A stretch of 62,461 nt of DNA. It comes from JAFAXD01 sp035472475. GTDB taxonomy: Bacteria > Pseudomonadota > Alphaproteobacteria > Rhizobiales > Xanthobacteraceae. The translations under genes were made by a program, and so were the position numbers. Shown piece after piece: positions 36,154 through 44,058 of the stretch (within the stretch, counting starts at the first letter, position 1; every line of letters begins with the position of its first letter). The notes beneath the pieces are model-generated. The model did not search any database. It had not been told where the DNA came from and was given only the letters and a program-made list of their open reading frames with translations. The stretch covers positions 1 to 62,461 of the forward strand of contig DATIPA010000054.1 in assembly GCA_035472475.1 (NCBI GenBank), in the 5' to 3' direction.

Positions 36154-36789
36154 ATGCCGTCACGACGGCTCGCAGTTCCGGCGATACCGCTCTGGTTCGT
36201 CGCGGCGTTGTCGGTGATGGTCGCCTCGCAGCTCGTGCGGCTTGAGCAAACGGCGCCGTGGGCGTGGCTTACCTGCGACTATGCGGGCCGGCTCGGCGCG
36301 CTGGCCGTGTTGTGGATCAGCCCCGCCGCCCGTGCCATCACCTTCACGCCGCAACGGCGCGAGATCAGTGTTGCCGAAGCGATCGCGTGGGCCATCGCGC
36401 TCGCGAGCGTCTACACGATCATCGACAGTCCGCTGCGCGGACTGATCGATGGGATGTTCCCCGGCACCCGGATCAGCGCCTATCCGGCCTCAGCGGGCTT
36501 TCTGCACGTCGTCGACATCACATTCGGCCTGGCATTGGTCGCCGTCCAGGAGGAAGTGTACTTTCGCCGCTGCGCCCGCGCCGTATTTGGCAACTGGCTT
36601 GGCGACGGCGTTGGCATGGTCATCGCCACGTCCCTGCTGTTCGCCGGCTATCACTGGTGGACCGGGCTTGGAAACGTGGTCACCGCCGGTTTGTTCGGGG
36701 TTGGGGCGATGTGGCTCTACCGGCGCGCCGGCGCGCTGTGGCCGGCGGTCCTGTCGCATTACCTCGCCGACCTGTTCGCATTTGCCTGA
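36154..36789 (+). CDS. CPBP family intramembrane metalloprotease
   Basis: 211 residues with about six membrane helices. The three CPBP (Abi) motifs are all visible: EEVYFRRC (EExxxR), LLFAGYHWW (FxxxH) and LSHYLADLF (HxxxD). These are membrane glutamic-type proteases of the CAAX/bacteriocin-processing family. Substrate unknown. Follows the SixA gene by seven bases and precedes uspA by 74. Confidence 0.86.
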   Translation: MPSRRLAVPAIPLWFVAALSVMVASQLVRLEQTAPWAWLTCDYAGRLGALAVLWISPAARAITFTPQRREISVAEAIAWAIALASVYTIIDSPLRGLIDGMFPGTRISAYPASAGFLHVVDITFGLALVAVQEEVYFRRCARAVFGNWLGDGVGMVIATSLLFAGYHWWTGLGNVVTAGLFGVGAMWLYRRAGALWPAVLSHYLADLFAFA

Positions 36790-36863
36790 ACGCCGCGCGC
36801 GCCTGCTTTCGACGCGAGGCCCATTCGTGGCATTATCGACCGCGACCTGGGAGGAGGTCAGCC

Positions 36864-37289
36864 ATGTTCAAACGCATTCTGGTTCCGGTCGACCTGACCG
36901 AGCCCGAGTTCGCCAAGCCGGCCATCGACACCGCCATCGAGCTCGCGCGCGCGTCCGGCGGCGTTGTCCGGGTCGTCAATGTGCTGCCGATGACGCCGGT
37001 GATGCTCGCCGAGTATGTGCCGGCTGATTTCGACGAGCAGCAGCGGCAGTCGGCGGAGGAAGCGATGGCCGTGCTCGCCAAGGAGAGCGGGCTTGAGGCT
37101 GCGCGCTTCTCGACAGTCGTGCGTCAGGGCGGCATCTATCACGAAGTGCTGGAGGAAGCGAAGCTGCTGCCGGCCGATCTCATTGTGATGAGTTCGCATC
37201 GGCCGGCGATGAAGACCTACTTCCTCGGCTCGAACGCCGGGCACGTGGTGCGCTATGCCAAGTGTTCGGTGCTGGTGGTGAGGCGATAG
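36864..37289 (+). CDS. Universal stress protein, UspA family
   Basis: 141 residues, single Usp domain: start FKRILVPVDLTEPEF, the ADLIVMSSHRP strand and the C-terminal GSNAGHVVRYAKCSVLVVR. The last segment is the nucleotide-binding loop, in which the G-x2-G-x9-S pattern is roughly kept, so ATP binding is plausible. Strong ribosome site GGAGGAGG. A possible terminator follows at 37.36 kb. Confidence 0.9.
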   Translation: MFKRILVPVDLTEPEFAKPAIDTAIELARASGGVVRVVNVLPMTPVMLAEYVPADFDEQQRQSAEEAMAVLAKESGLEAARFSTVVRQGGIYHEVLEEAKLLPADLIVMSSHRPAMKTYFLGSNAGHVVRYAKCSVLVVRR

Positions 37290-37358
37290 CTCTGGTCGCC
37301 GCGAAGCGACATCTGAGTGCTTCGCGAGCAAGACAACGCACCGCGTCCCGGTGCAAGC

Positions 37359-37388
37359 GGGCGCCGGGCCGCCCTTCGTTCTCTTTTT
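37359..37388 (+). terminator. Probable terminator after the universal stress gene
   Basis: Hairpin GGGCG / CGCCC with loop CCGGGC, followed by TTCGTTCTCTTTTT. The stem is short but GC-only. Two other small hairpins (GCGAAGC/GCTTCGC near 37.30 kb and GCACCG/CGGTGC near 37.34 kb) precede it. Confidence 0.45.
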
Positions 37389-37392
37389 CCGT

Positions 37393-37508
37393 CCCTCATA
37401 ATGAGGGGGGTGGAGCGCCGAGACGGCGCTAAGTGAGTTCTATCCGCGCTTTTTGGGCGCGGAACGCACCCTTGCGATCGGGTGCGTCTGCGCCGTTCGG
37501 CGCTCCAC
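37393..37508. ncRNA. Structured three-way-junction element, class unknown
   Basis: Long-range stem P1 pairs GTGGAGCGCCG-A and ACGGCGC (37410-37429, one bulged G) with GCGCCGT and TCGGCGCTCCAC (37490-37508), 19 base pairs. Inside are two perfect hairpins: P2 CCGCGC/GCGCGG (37444-37462) and P3 CGCACCC/GGGTGCG (37465-37486). A small hairpin CCCTCAT/ATGAGGG abuts the 5' side. It lies between two convergent genes, so it is not a leader of either. It may be an RNA or a palindromic DNA repeat; strand is not known. Confidence 0.5.
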
Positions 37509-37779
37509 GGCGGCGATTTTTGGCCGGAGGCCGCAGCGTGACCGGTCATGGTGCCGGTGTTGGCGGTTGTCCCCGGGCCCCCTGGGATCCTGGTTGCGAG
37601 TCAGGCGTTCTCGGGCGCCGCTGTTCCGCTCCGCCTCAGGATCGCCTCATGATGGCGCCCCTCATCGAGCGGAATGCATCCCTCGATACATGTTGCTTAT
37701 TATTTGTCAATAACTTTATTTATAAGCTGGAACCATGCAGCCCCGGCGGGCTCGGGAGCCGCGTGACAGGCGCACTGGC
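37509..37779. other. Rest of the 490-base convergent intergenic region
   Basis: GC-rich sequence with further short palindromes (CCCCGGGCCCCCTGGGATCC near 37.57 kb) follows the structured element, then an abrupt A+T-rich island at 37690-37732 (TTGCTTATTATTTGTCAATAAC). No gene is seen. The island may be a promoter or a binding site, but it does not face an obvious gene start. Confidence 0.4.
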
Positions 37780-38667
37780 TCAGAGTGTCGTCGAGGATCG
37801 GCGCCCCACGGCCGCATCATCAGCGTCTCTCGATTTGATCCATCGGGCAGTCGCCCGCAGGCCACCGAATGGAAACACGTGGAACCCCGGCAGCGCGCGC
37901 AGTCGCTGCTCCGATACCGCCGCGATCAAGCCATCGACAATGTCATTGGGTGCTGTCTCGACGAGGAGGCGCGTAAAGCGCGCCGTCTGGCTCTGCAGGG
38001 TGCGCACCGAATTGCCGACGCCGCAGCGCAGGGCAAATTTCAACAGGGTCGCAGGCGTGGCTGGACCCGCAAGGCCGATGCGTACCGGCACCGCGAACTC
38101 GCTTTGGACGTGCTGCAACCAGGCGACCACCGGCGCCGGTTCGAAGCAGAACTGGGTGACAACGCCCGTCGCAATCCCGGCGTCTCTGCCCCAGGCCAGC
38201 TTCTGCCTCAGCGCATCATCCATGACCTCGGGCGCGACCCGCCGGTGGCCTTCGGGATGTCCAGCGAGATAGACCAGCCCAATTCCGTGCTTTTGCAACG
38301 TGCCGGTTTCCAGCACCTGGAGGCTCGACGCGAACGGACCGCGCGGCTCTGGCTGGTCGCCGGCGATCAAGAGCAGGCGGGAAACGCCGGCCTCCCCAAC
38401 CGCGCGCGCGAGAAAGTCATCCAGCGCGCGGTTTGTTGCAAACGACCGTGCCGCGATGTGCGGGACCGCGCGAAAGCCGGCCCGCGCGATTGACGTGGCC
38501 ACCGCGACCTGGCGCGCCGGATCATCGCCTGGCAGCCAGGTGAGGAAGGCTTCGGTTCCTGGCTGGCAACACTCGATCAGTTCGGCGAGGTGATTTCCGC
38601 GCGCTGAAACTTCAACCGACGCGCTCGCCAAAATATTTGCGTACGACATGTCCTGCTCGGCAGTCAT
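37780..38667 (-). CDS. Methylenetetrahydrofolate reductase-like protein (MetF family)
   Basis: 295 residues with the MetF TIM-barrel landmarks: early glutamate in SASVEVSARG, FAD-region LLLIAGDQPEPRGP, VYLAGHPEGHRRV and the VVTQFCFEP strand that ends in the folate site region. MetF enzymes interconvert 5,10-methylene- and 5-methyl-tetrahydrofolate with FAD. The start is set at ATG 38667; ATGs at 38691 and 38649 are alternatives. It is divergent from the Rieske operon across a 400-base region with operator-like palindromes. That suggests a specialised MetF handling C1 units released by the oxygenase pathway rather than the methionine-cycle copy; this is inference. Confidence 0.8.
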   Translation of the reverse strand: MTAEQDMSYANILASASVEVSARGNHLAELIECCQPGTEAFLTWLPGDDPARQVAVATSIARAGFRAVPHIAARSFATNRALDDFLARAVGEAGVSRLLLIAGDQPEPRGPFASSLQVLETGTLQKHGIGLVYLAGHPEGHRRVAPEVMDDALRQKLAWGRDAGIATGVVTQFCFEPAPVVAWLQHVQSEFAVPVRIGLAGPATPATLLKFALRCGVGNSVRTLQSQTARFTRLLVETAPNDIVDGLIAAVSEQRLRALPGFHVFPFGGLRATARWIKSRDADDAAVGRRSSTTL

Positions 38668-39064
38668 TGCTCCGAGCGCGCTATGTATCAACCAAAAATC
38701 TTGTTGTATCCCTCAAAAAAGATGGGCGACGATAATGGGCTGTGTCCCCACAATGCCCATGAACACGTCCCGAATTGCCGGCCGTTAATTGAGGTGTGCC
38801 GACCTGCGGACCGGTGCAGGAGTGGGCGCATTGACCCTCGAAATTTTAAGTTTAAAGTAATTTCGCGGTCACATCCCACGGGTGCTGAGTGCATGACCGG
38901 GTGCAGCTCCGACCTCAGAATCACTGAGGTCCACGACAAAACCAGCCAACACAAGACGATTTGCCGACCTCGCCCGGACGACGCCCCCGTGAAACGTCGA
39001 TGCGTTGCGGTCGAAGCGCCGCGCGTGGCTCTCTCGTACGTTGAGCATCGGGAAGGAGGCAGCG
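38668..39064. other. Divergent promoter region of the MetF-like gene and the Rieske operon
   Basis: 397 bases without a gene. It holds an imperfect palindrome at 38735-38760 (ATGGGC ... GCCCAT, with TGTG/CACA inside), an A+T-rich section near 38.84-38.87 kb (GAAATTTTAAGTTTAAAGTAA) suited to a promoter, and a clean palindrome at 38912-38930 (listed separately). Confidence 0.55.
38912..38930. promoter_or_regulatory. Candidate operator palindrome
   Basis: ACCTCAG-AATCA-CTGAGGT: seven-base perfect arms with a five-base centre, 135 bases before the Rieske alpha start and within the divergent promoter region. Size and symmetry fit a dimeric repressor site; no regulator gene is adjacent. Confidence 0.45.
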
Positions 39065-40378
39065 ATGGCCAGATATCGTGGTGACGTCGAAGCCGTAAAG
39101 GCACTCGTGCGCGAGACCGAGGTTCATCGCGACGTCTATATCGACGAGGAGGTGTTTGCGCTCGAAATGGAGCACGTGTTCGGCAACACCTGGGTTTACG
39201 TCGGCCACGACAGCCAGGTTGCCGATCCCGGAGACTATTTCGGCACCACGATCGGAACTCAGCCGGTGCTGATGGTGCGTCATAGCGACGGCACCGTGAA
39301 GGTTTTGCACAATCGGTGTCCCCACAAGGGCACGCGTATCACGACCGAGACTTACGGCAACACCGGAAAATTCTTCCGCTGCCCCTATCATGCCTGGAGT
39401 TTCAAGACCGACGGATCCTTGCTGGCCATCCCTCTGCGTGAGGGTTATGACAACACCGGCTTGGAACAGAGCCACGCCGCCCGAGGCATGAGCGCGGTGC
39501 GGCACGTGCACAATTATCGCGGCTTCGTGTTTGCCAAGCTCAACGACACCGGCCCCGGCTTTGACGAATTCTTTGGCGAAAGCCTGTCGAGTTTCGACAA
39601 CCTGATCGATCGATCACCGGTCGGAAAGCTCGAAGTCGCCGGCGGCGTGCTGCGCTACATGCACGACTGCAACTGGAAGATGCTGGTCGAGAACCAGACT
39701 GACACGTGCCATCCGATGATCGCGCACGCGTCCTCGGCCGGTACCGCCATCGACGTTTGGAAGAATGCGCCGCCGGGCGCGAAGAAGCCGATGGCGGTCG
39801 AGATCTTCGCGCCGTTCATGAGCTCCTACGAGTTCTTCGAGAAGATGGGGATCAAGGTCTGGCCGAACGGCCACGGCTACACCGGCGTGCACCACTCGAT
39901 CCATTCCGACTACTCGGCGATCCCCGGCTACTTTGAGAAAATGGTCGAGGCCTACGGCGAGGAGCGCGCCAAGGCGATTCTCGGCGAAAACCGGCACAAC
40001 ACGGTCTATTTCCCCAATCTGATGATCAAAGGGCCGATCCAGCTCATTCGCGTGTTCAAGCCGCTCGCTGCCGACAAGACGCTGGTCGAGTCCTGGACTT
40101 TCCGCCTGGTGGGCGCTCCCGACGTCCTGCTCGAGCGCACCCTGGTTTACAATCGCCTGATCAACGCACCGACATCGGTTGTTGGCCACGACGATCTTGA
40201 AATGTATGAACGCGCCCACGAGGGCCTGCACGTCGACGCCAACCAATGGGTCAACATCCAGCGCCTGTACGATCCATCGGAAGGTCCGGATGCGACCGCT
40301 GTCACCAACGGCACCACGGAGTGGCAGATGCGCAACCAGTTTCGGGCCTGGTCGAAATTCATGACCATGTCGATGTGA
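39065..40378 (+). CDS. Aromatic-ring-hydroxylating dioxygenase, alpha subunit (Rieske)
   Basis: 437 residues. The Rieske [2Fe-2S] centre is C85-P-H87 and C106-P-Y-H109. The mononuclear iron site is NQTDTCHPMIAH with D213, H216 and H221. This is the catalytic subunit of a two-component oxygenase that hydroxylates or demethylates an aromatic or heterocyclic acid with O2 and electrons from a separate reductase, which is not in the window. AGGAGG precedes the ATG. First gene of a tightly coupled operon; 11 bases before the beta subunit. Confidence 0.92.
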   Translation: MARYRGDVEAVKALVRETEVHRDVYIDEEVFALEMEHVFGNTWVYVGHDSQVADPGDYFGTTIGTQPVLMVRHSDGTVKVLHNRCPHKGTRITTETYGNTGKFFRCPYHAWSFKTDGSLLAIPLREGYDNTGLEQSHAARGMSAVRHVHNYRGFVFAKLNDTGPGFDEFFGESLSSFDNLIDRSPVGKLEVAGGVLRYMHDCNWKMLVENQTDTCHPMIAHASSAGTAIDVWKNAPPGAKKPMAVEIFAPFMSSYEFFEKMGIKVWPNGHGYTGVHHSIHSDYSAIPGYFEKMVEAYGEERAKAILGENRHNTVYFPNLMIKGPIQLIRVFKPLAADKTLVESWTFRLVGAPDVLLERTLVYNRLINAPTSVVGHDDLEMYERAHEGLHVDANQWVNIQRLYDPSEGPDATAVTNGTTEWQMRNQFRAWSKFMTMSM

Positions 40379-40389
40379 CGTTGGGATCG

Positions 40390-40872
40390 ATGACGCGACC
40401 GACCGACCAGGACCTGATCGATTTTGTCATTCGTGAAACGCGCCTGATCGACCAACATCGGTTCGAGGAGTGGCTCGACCTTTTTGCCGACGACGGCATC
40501 TATTGGATGCCGCTCGAATGGGGACAGACCGACCCGCGCCTGACCGCCTCCTTGATGTACGAGGACAAGCTGCTGCTGAAGATCCGGGTGGAGCGCCTCA
40601 AGGGCAATCGCACGTTTTCGCAAAAGCCGAAGAGCCGTTGCCACCATTTGCTGCAAACCCCGCAGATCGAGAAGCGCGACGAAAGCGCAAACCAATACGT
40701 GACCTGGACGCCCATGCACTACGTGGAGACCCGCTTGGACCGGCAGGATATCTTCGCGGCTTGGGCGACGCATACGCTGGCGGTGATCGACGGCGGCCTC
40801 AAGATCAAGCTCAAGCGGGTCGATGTCGTCAATTGCGACGCGGCGTTTGGCAACATCCAGCTGTTTATGTGA
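40390..40872 (+). CDS. Aromatic-ring-hydroxylating dioxygenase, beta subunit
   Basis: 160 residues of the SnoaL/NTF2-like small subunit family: LIDFVIRETRLIDQHRFEEWLDLFADDGIYWMP is the recognisable N-terminal region (only part quoted as a guide), with RTFSQKPKSRCHHLL and a beta-sheet body after it. It forms a mixed oligomer with the alpha subunit and is structural. Its TGA overlaps the next ATG by one base (TGATG), so it is translationally coupled to the thiolase-like gene. Confidence 0.88.
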   Translation: MTRPTDQDLIDFVIRETRLIDQHRFEEWLDLFADDGIYWMPLEWGQTDPRLTASLMYEDKLLLKIRVERLKGNRTFSQKPKSRCHHLLQTPQIEKRDESANQYVTWTPMHYVETRLDRQDIFAAWATHTLAVIDGGLKIKLKRVDVVNCDAAFGNIQLFM

Positions 40873-42041
40873 TGGTGGACCGCAAATCCTATGACGGTGT
40901 TGCGGTCTGCGCGCCGGTGACGATTCCCTACCGTCGCTTTTCGACCAACAGTGCCCATTGGTGGATCGGCCGCGCCCTGCGCGAGCTGACCAGACGGGCG
41001 AGCCTGCGCCCGAAGGACCTCGACGGGCTGTCGGTCTCGAGCTTTACGATCGGTCCCGACACCGCGATCGGCCTGACGCAGCACTTCGGCCTCGCGCCGC
41101 GATGGCTCGACCATGTCCCGCTTGGCGGCGCCAGCGGCGTCGTTGCGCTGCGCCGCGCGGCACGCGCCGTTCAGGCCGGCGATGCCGATTTCGTCGCCTG
41201 TGTCGCCGGCGATACCAACCACGTGGATTCGTTTCGCAAGACGCTTTCGACGTTCTCACGCTTCGCGCAGGACGCCGTGTACCCTTACGCATCGGGCGGG
41301 GCCAACGCGTCGTTTGCGCTGATCACCAGGAACTACATGAACGCCTACGGGGCGCGGCGGGAGGATTTCGCAAAAATCTGCGTTGCACAGCGCGACAACG
41401 CGATCGGTTTTCCATATGCGCTGATGAAAGCAAAGCTCACGCTCGACGACTATATGTCGGCGCGCGCTGTCTGCGATCCGATCCACCTGTACGACTGCGT
41501 GATGCCGTGCGCCGGGGCAGAAGCGTTTCTGGTCTGCCGCGAGGAGGCGGCGCGCTCCCTCGGACTTGCTAGCGTCCGCGTGCTTTCAACCATCGAGCGC
41601 CACAATGCGTTTGCCGATGATCCGATCCAAATTCGCGGCGGCTGGGCCCTCGACGTTGCGGAGTTCTGGGCCATGGCCGGGATCGGCCCGGGCGACGTCG
41701 ATCTCCTGGAAACTTATGACGACTATCCGGTCATCGCGCTGATGCAGTTCGAGGACCTCGGCTTCTGCCAGAAGGGCGAAGGCCCGGAGTTCGTGCGCTC
41801 CCATACCCTGACCAACGACGGATCGTTTCCGCACAATACGTCCGGCGGCCAACTCTCTGTGGGCCAAGCCGGCGCGGCCGGCGGATACCTCGGCCTTGTC
41901 GAAGCGATACGGCAGCTCACCGGCCAACCGCTCGGCGGCGTTGTCCCGGATGCCCGCATCGCGGTCGTGTCAGGCTTCGGCATGATCAATTTCGATCGCG
42001 GCCTGGCGTCGGGCGCCGCTGCTTTGGCGAGGGCCGCGTGA
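40872..42041 (+). CDS. Thiolase-fold protein lacking thiolase catalytic residues (Ltp2-like lyase candidate)
   Basis: 389 residues with the thiolase/SCP-x fold. Where thiolases have the nucleophilic Cys (C-A-S-G) this reads PLGGASGVVAL (residues 83-93), and where they have GHP it reads SVGQAGAAGG, with Q332 for the histidine. The SCP-x/Ltp2 retro-aldolase group shows the same loss and works with a DUF35 partner, which is exactly what the next gene supplies. The likely role is carbon-carbon cleavage of a CoA ester or related acyl compound. Starts one base inside the beta-subunit stop and overlaps the next gene as GTGA. Confidence 0.8.
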   Translation: MVDRKSYDGVAVCAPVTIPYRRFSTNSAHWWIGRALRELTRRASLRPKDLDGLSVSSFTIGPDTAIGLTQHFGLAPRWLDHVPLGGASGVVALRRAARAVQAGDADFVACVAGDTNHVDSFRKTLSTFSRFAQDAVYPYASGGANASFALITRNYMNAYGARREDFAKICVAQRDNAIGFPYALMKAKLTLDDYMSARAVCDPIHLYDCVMPCAGAEAFLVCREEAARSLGLASVRVLSTIERHNAFADDPIQIRGGWALDVAEFWAMAGIGPGDVDLLETYDDYPVIALMQFEDLGFCQKGEGPEFVRSHTLTNDGSFPHNTSGGQLSVGQAGAAGGYLGLVEAIRQLTGQPLGGVVPDARIAVVSGFGMINFDRGLASGAAALARAA

Positions 42042-43279
42042 GCAAGCCCTTGCCTCCGCCAAAGCGCAAAAATCCGCTCAGAAAAACGCCTGCGCCCCTC
42101 AGCCCGCAGGGCGTTCGCAGCCGGACGGGCCATGGCCTGACCGCCGCCGCCGCGCAAGGCCGCTTCGCCCTGCAGGTCTGCGCCGATTGCGGCGCGATCG
42201 TCTATCCACCGCGCGACGCCTGCCCGGTCTGCTTGTCCGCCCGGCTGCCCTTCCGGGACATCGACAACACCGGAACACTCATCGCGGAAACCACCGTGCG
42301 GGTCTCCACCGATTCCTATTTTCGCGAGCACCTGCCGTGGCGGGTCGGCACCGTGAAGCTCGACGCCGGGCCGGTGCTGGTGGCGCATCTCCATGAGGAC
42401 GCCCGGGAGGGCGCGCGCGTGCGACTCGCGTTGAAGCTCGACAAAAGCGGCGCGCCGGTCATGCTCGCGTTGCCCGCGCAAGAGACCGACAACATGCAGG
42501 ACGACCCACAGCTGCGTGAACTGACCTGCGACCCGAAATTTCGCCGCGTGCTGATCACGGACGGCCGCACCGCCGTCGGCCAGGCGATGGCCAAGGCTTT
42601 CTCTGACGCCGGCGCAGCCATTGTGTTCGTCGGTCTCGCCGATCAATGGAAGCCGTTTCCCGGAATGGATGCGCTGCGTGCGATCGAGCGCGTCGAGGTC
42701 GTGCCGCTCGACGTCACCGATACGGAATCCGTCGCCGAGCAAGCGCAGCAGAACGGCGGGCGCGTCGACATCGTGGTGAACACCGCCGAGTACATTCGTG
42801 CGGGTGGAATCGTCGACCGGCAGGGATTGACGGTCGCGCGCACCGAGATCGACGTGCGCTATCTTGGTCTCCTGCGCCTCGCCCAGGCGTTCGGTCCGGC
42901 CATGCGCGCGCGTGGCGGGGACGGCATCAACTCGGCGACCGCCTTTGTCAATTTGCTCTCGGTCTATGCCCTGATGAACTGGCCATCCTACGGGGCATAT
43001 GCTGCGGTTGAGGCCGCCTGCCTCTCCGCGACACAGGCGATGCGCGCCGAACTGCGTCCCGGCGGCGTCAAAGTGGTGAACGTTTTCTTCGGCCCGCTCG
43101 AAACCGAATGGTTTGAGGCCGTACCCCCGCCCAAAGTCGCACCCGCCAGGTTGGCCAGCGCCGTCATCGATGCGCTACGGCAGGGCTTGGAAGACATGTT
43201 CGTCGGCGAAATCGCCCAGGACGTGCGCGCGCGACTTGCCGTCAACCCGAAGGCGTTGGAGCGGGAGCTCGCCGGATGA
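42038..43279 (+). CDS. DUF35 zinc-ribbon/OB-fold protein fused to an SDR domain
   Basis: 413 residues in two parts. Residues about 40-140 are DUF35: a rubredoxin-like zinc ribbon (C48, C51, C62, C65 in VCADCGAIVYPPRDACPVC) and an OB fold. Residues about 165-413 are a short-chain dehydrogenase with a weak nucleotide motif (LITDGRTAVGQAMA) and the catalytic serine region FVNLLSVYAL. The YxxxK motif is broken: after PSYGAYAAVE the lysine position (322 if Y318 is the catalytic Tyr) is alanine. DUF35 proteins support thiolase-fold lyases. The SDR part may be structural or bind substrate only. GTG start overlaps the upstream stop. Confidence 0.82.
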   Translation: MSKPLPPPKRKNPLRKTPAPLSPQGVRSRTGHGLTAAAAQGRFALQVCADCGAIVYPPRDACPVCLSARLPFRDIDNTGTLIAETTVRVSTDSYFREHLPWRVGTVKLDAGPVLVAHLHEDAREGARVRLALKLDKSGAPVMLALPAQETDNMQDDPQLRELTCDPKFRRVLITDGRTAVGQAMAKAFSDAGAAIVFVGLADQWKPFPGMDALRAIERVEVVPLDVTDTESVAEQAQQNGGRVDIVVNTAEYIRAGGIVDRQGLTVARTEIDVRYLGLLRLAQAFGPAMRARGGDGINSATAFVNLLSVYALMNWPSYGAYAAVEAACLSATQAMRAELRPGGVKVVNVFFGPLETEWFEAVPPPKVAPARLASAVIDALRQGLEDMFVGEIAQDVRARLAVNPKALERELAG

Positions 43280-44058
43280 CTGACCCGTTGGCGTTCGCAC
43301 GCGCGATTGCGACGGGCGCTGTCCGCGTGATCGACCTCACCCAAACGCTCGCGCCTGATTTTCCGACCATTGCGCTGCCGCCGGAGTTCGGGCAATGCGC
43401 GCCGTTCCGGCTGGAGGAAATATCGCGCTACGATACGCGTGGTCCAGCCTGGTACTGGAACAACTTCAGCATGGGCGAGCACACCGGCACGCATTTCGAC
43501 GCGCCGATCCACTGGGTCTCGGGCAAGGATCTCCCCAACAATGCGGTCGACACCATCGACCCGGCGAAGTTTATCGCGCCGGCCGCCGTCATCGATTGCT
43601 CGACCGAAAGCGCGCGCGACGCCGACTTTGTGCTGACGGTCGCGTTCGTCGAGGCATGGGAAGCACGCCACGGCAAGATCGAACCCGGCAACTGGGTGTT
43701 GTTGCGAACGGACTGGTCAAAAAAGCCGCCGAACGCCTATGCCGGCATGCGGGAGGATGGCGCGCACACGCCCGGTCCCAGTCCAGAAGTGGTCAAGTGG
43801 CTGGTGGAGCAGCGCGACGTGCGCGGCTTCGGCACCGAGACGATCGGCACCGACGCCGGTCAGGCGCACCATTTCAACCCGCCCTACCCGGCGCACTTCT
43901 ACATGCACGGCAAAGGGCGCTTCGGCTTGCAATGCCTGACCAACCTCGATCTGCTGCCGCCTAAAGGCGCGGTCATCGTGGCGGCGCCGCTCAAGATCAA
44001 GCAAGGGTCGGGTAGCCCGCTCCGCGTGCTCGCGCTCGTTCCGGGGACCGCATCGTGA
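43276..44058 (+). CDS. Cyclase family metal hydrolase (kynurenine formamidase-like)
   Basis: 260 residues. The family metal motif HxGTHxDxPxH is present as GEHTGTHFDAPIHW, with RVIDLTQTLAPDFP at the start and IGTDAGQAHHFNP later. Such enzymes hydrolyse N-formyl amides, cyclic esters or lactams, or act as isomerases on polyketides. Within this operon a ring-opening or amide-hydrolysing step is plausible. ATG overlaps the upstream TGA; GTGA overlap with the next gene. Confidence 0.86.
   Translation: MTDPLAFARAIATGAVRVIDLTQTLAPDFPTIALPPEFGQCAPFRLEEISRYDTRGPAWYWNNFSMGEHTGTHFDAPIHWVSGKDLPNNAVDTIDPAKFIAPAAVIDCSTESARDADFVLTVAFVEAWEARHGKIEPGNWVLLRTDWSKKPPNAYAGMREDGAHTPGPSPEVVKWLVEQRDVRGFGTETIGTDAGQAHHFNPPYPAHFYMHGKGRFGLQCLTNLDLLPPKGAVIVAAPLKIKQGSGSPLRVLALVPGTAS

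Noticed and set aside
37298..37354. Small hairpins just after the universal stress gene as separate regulatory RNAs
   Set aside because: Stems are six to seven bases, common in GC-rich DNA, and without T-runs; only the hairpin at 37359 with a T-rich tail was kept as a possible terminator.
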